Origin: Clostridia bacterium
GTDB taxonomy: Bacteria; Bacillota; Clostridia; Christensenellales; Borkfalkiaceae
Direction of reading: 5' to 3'
NCBI GenBank assembly: GCA_017504655.1
Contig: JAFVQT010000012.1
Coordinates: 1-33,424 of the forward strand
Length of the DNA: 33,424 nt
In this document: positions 33,000-33,424 of the stretch, one piece after another
How the letters are laid out: the number at the start of each line of letters is the position of its first letter
How positions within the stretch are numbered: the first letter of the stretch is position 1
The notes under the pieces: generated by a model
Seen by the model: only the letters and a program-made list of their open reading frames with translations
Told to the model about the DNA's origin: nothing
Databases searched by the model: none
Made by a program: the position numbers and the translations under genes

Positions 33000-33202
33000 T
33001 AGCAAATTTTAACAAAAAACCAATAATTATTAATATACGCTATCTGTATACATAGGCTGTGCAATGCGGATAATTGTTAAAAGTAGCCCTATAAGTCGAT
33101 AAATTGATAAAAACTAATAAAAAGACTAATTTAAGGTGTTTGTGAAAGGCATTTAAAATGCTTGCTTTTTGTCTACATCAACCTATGTATGCCAACAAAC
33201 CA
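33000..33202. other. AT-rich intergenic stretch without recognised gene
   Basis: No convincing coding frame is seen. It holds the second copy of the 25-bp repeat (33089-33113), a 9-bp inverted pair ATACATAGG (33048-33056) / CCTATGTAT (33182-33190), and a small GCATTTAAAATGC palindrome (33149-33161). Ending in the terminator at 33203, it could be a small RNA on the plus strand, but no good promoter is visible. Confidence 0.4.
33089..33113 (+). repeat. 25-bp dispersed repeat, copy 2
   Basis: This matches the copy at 31676-31700 at 23 of 25 positions. It lies upstream of the SGNH gene promoter, outside any gene. Confidence 0.6.
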
Positions 33203-33234
33203 AAAAGCCTAACGCAATTATGCGTTAGGCTTTT
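33203..33234. terminator. Bidirectional palindromic terminator
   Basis: AAAAGCCTAACGCA (33203-33216), loop ATTA, TGCGTTAGGCTTTT (33221-33234): perfect 14-bp stem with flanking T/A runs. It separates the SGNH gene region from the right-edge minus-strand gene. Confidence 0.85.
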
Positions 33235-33237
33235 GGG

Positions 33238-33330
33238 TGTGAGTAATCTAAAATTTTGATACCATTTTCGGGTGGGTGCAAAATTTAGAGTTATGGGTGC
33301 ATTTTCTTGTAACGGGTAGCACCTATTTTA
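33238..33330. mobile_element. Possible insertion-sequence end with phased GGGTGCA repeats
   Basis: GGGTGCA occurs at 33274-33280 and 33295-33301, and GGGTAGC at 33314-33320, spaced 21 and 19 bp. A TGTGAG start near 33238 would fit a TG...CA type end. Repeats spaced by two helical turns are typical of the ends of IS21-family elements (family knowledge). The other end is outside the window, so this is tentative. Confidence 0.35.
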
Positions 33331-33360
33331 GTTCGATAAATTGGAATTTGTCTATCCTTT

Positions 33361-33423
33361 TTAGCCAATCGACTTTAAGCCGTCATACAGTTCATTAAAA
33401 CTTTTTCCTTTAGCACATCTACC
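33361..33423 (-). CDS. Partial unidentified gene at right edge, C-terminal 20 residues
   Basis: On the minus strand one frame is open from the window edge to TAA at 33361-33363 and would encode GRCAKGKSFNELYDGLKSIG at the end of a longer protein. A second frame is open for 15 codons, so the choice is not secure. If the GGGTGCA repeats are an IS end, this would be its transposition gene, but the residues do not identify a family. Confidence 0.3.
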   Translation of the reverse strand, partial: GRCAKGKSFNELYDGLKSIG

Positions 33424-33424
33424 A

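Noticed and set aside
1..33424. tRNA or rRNA genes
   Set aside because: The gaps between genes were read for cloverleaf or rRNA-like segments and none was found; only the unassigned element at 7922-8048 looks strongly structured.

Overview
The window looks like a chromosomal segment of an anaerobic, low-GC Gram-positive bacterium, probably an uncultured gut-type member of class Clostridia (Bacillota). The support is: pyruvate:ferredoxin oxidoreductase (anaerobic metabolism); the block ecfA1-ecfA2-ecfT-truA-rplM-rpsI in the order common in Bacillota; many near-consensus TTGACA/TATAAT promoters with 17-18 bp spacers; GGAGG ribosome binding sites; and Cys-anchored lipoproteins. The genus cannot be read from the sequence.

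Layout. (1) 2-439 is the 3' end of a BspA-like leucine-rich-repeat surface protein, followed by a cluster of four strong hairpins, most of them terminators. (2) 822-4346, minus strand, is PFOR. (3) 4621-9155 is the ECF transporter core module (two ATPases and EcfT), truA and the ribosomal genes rplM-rpsI. Between truA and rplM (7922-8048) lies an unassigned structured element closed by a 12-bp inverted repeat. (4) 9268-10592 holds a GNAT acetyltransferase and a membrane-anchored XRE/zinc-ribbon protein. (5) 10654-31665 is a large carbohydrate-use locus. A divergent AraC-family regulator faces a plus-strand run of a sugar-binding lipoprotein, a MalF-type permease carrying a very large extra extracytoplasmic domain, a MalG-type permease, two large lipoproteins, a 1942-residue modular surface protein, a Gfo/Idh/MocA oxidoreductase and a cytosolic GH38 alpha-mannosidase. 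(6) 31753-32952, minus strand, is an SGNH-hydrolase lipoprotein converging on the locus. (7) The right edge carries an unidentified partial minus-strand gene and phased GGGTGCA repeats that may be an insertion-sequence end.

How the locus may work (inference): surface proteins hold a mannose-containing glycan, the SGNH enzyme may deacylate it, the binding protein and two permeases import oligosaccharides, and the intracellular alpha-mannosidase and oxidoreductase process them. AraC probably controls the locus through ATTTRTGACAA-type direct repeats just upstream of the main promoter. The locus has no ABC ATPase of its own and probably borrows a shared MsmK-type one. The most unusual items are the permease fusion, the giant repeat protein with a Cys-containing C-terminal anchor, the 7922-8048 element, and two promoters placed so that their mRNAs (ecfA1, araC) should start at or next to the AUG.
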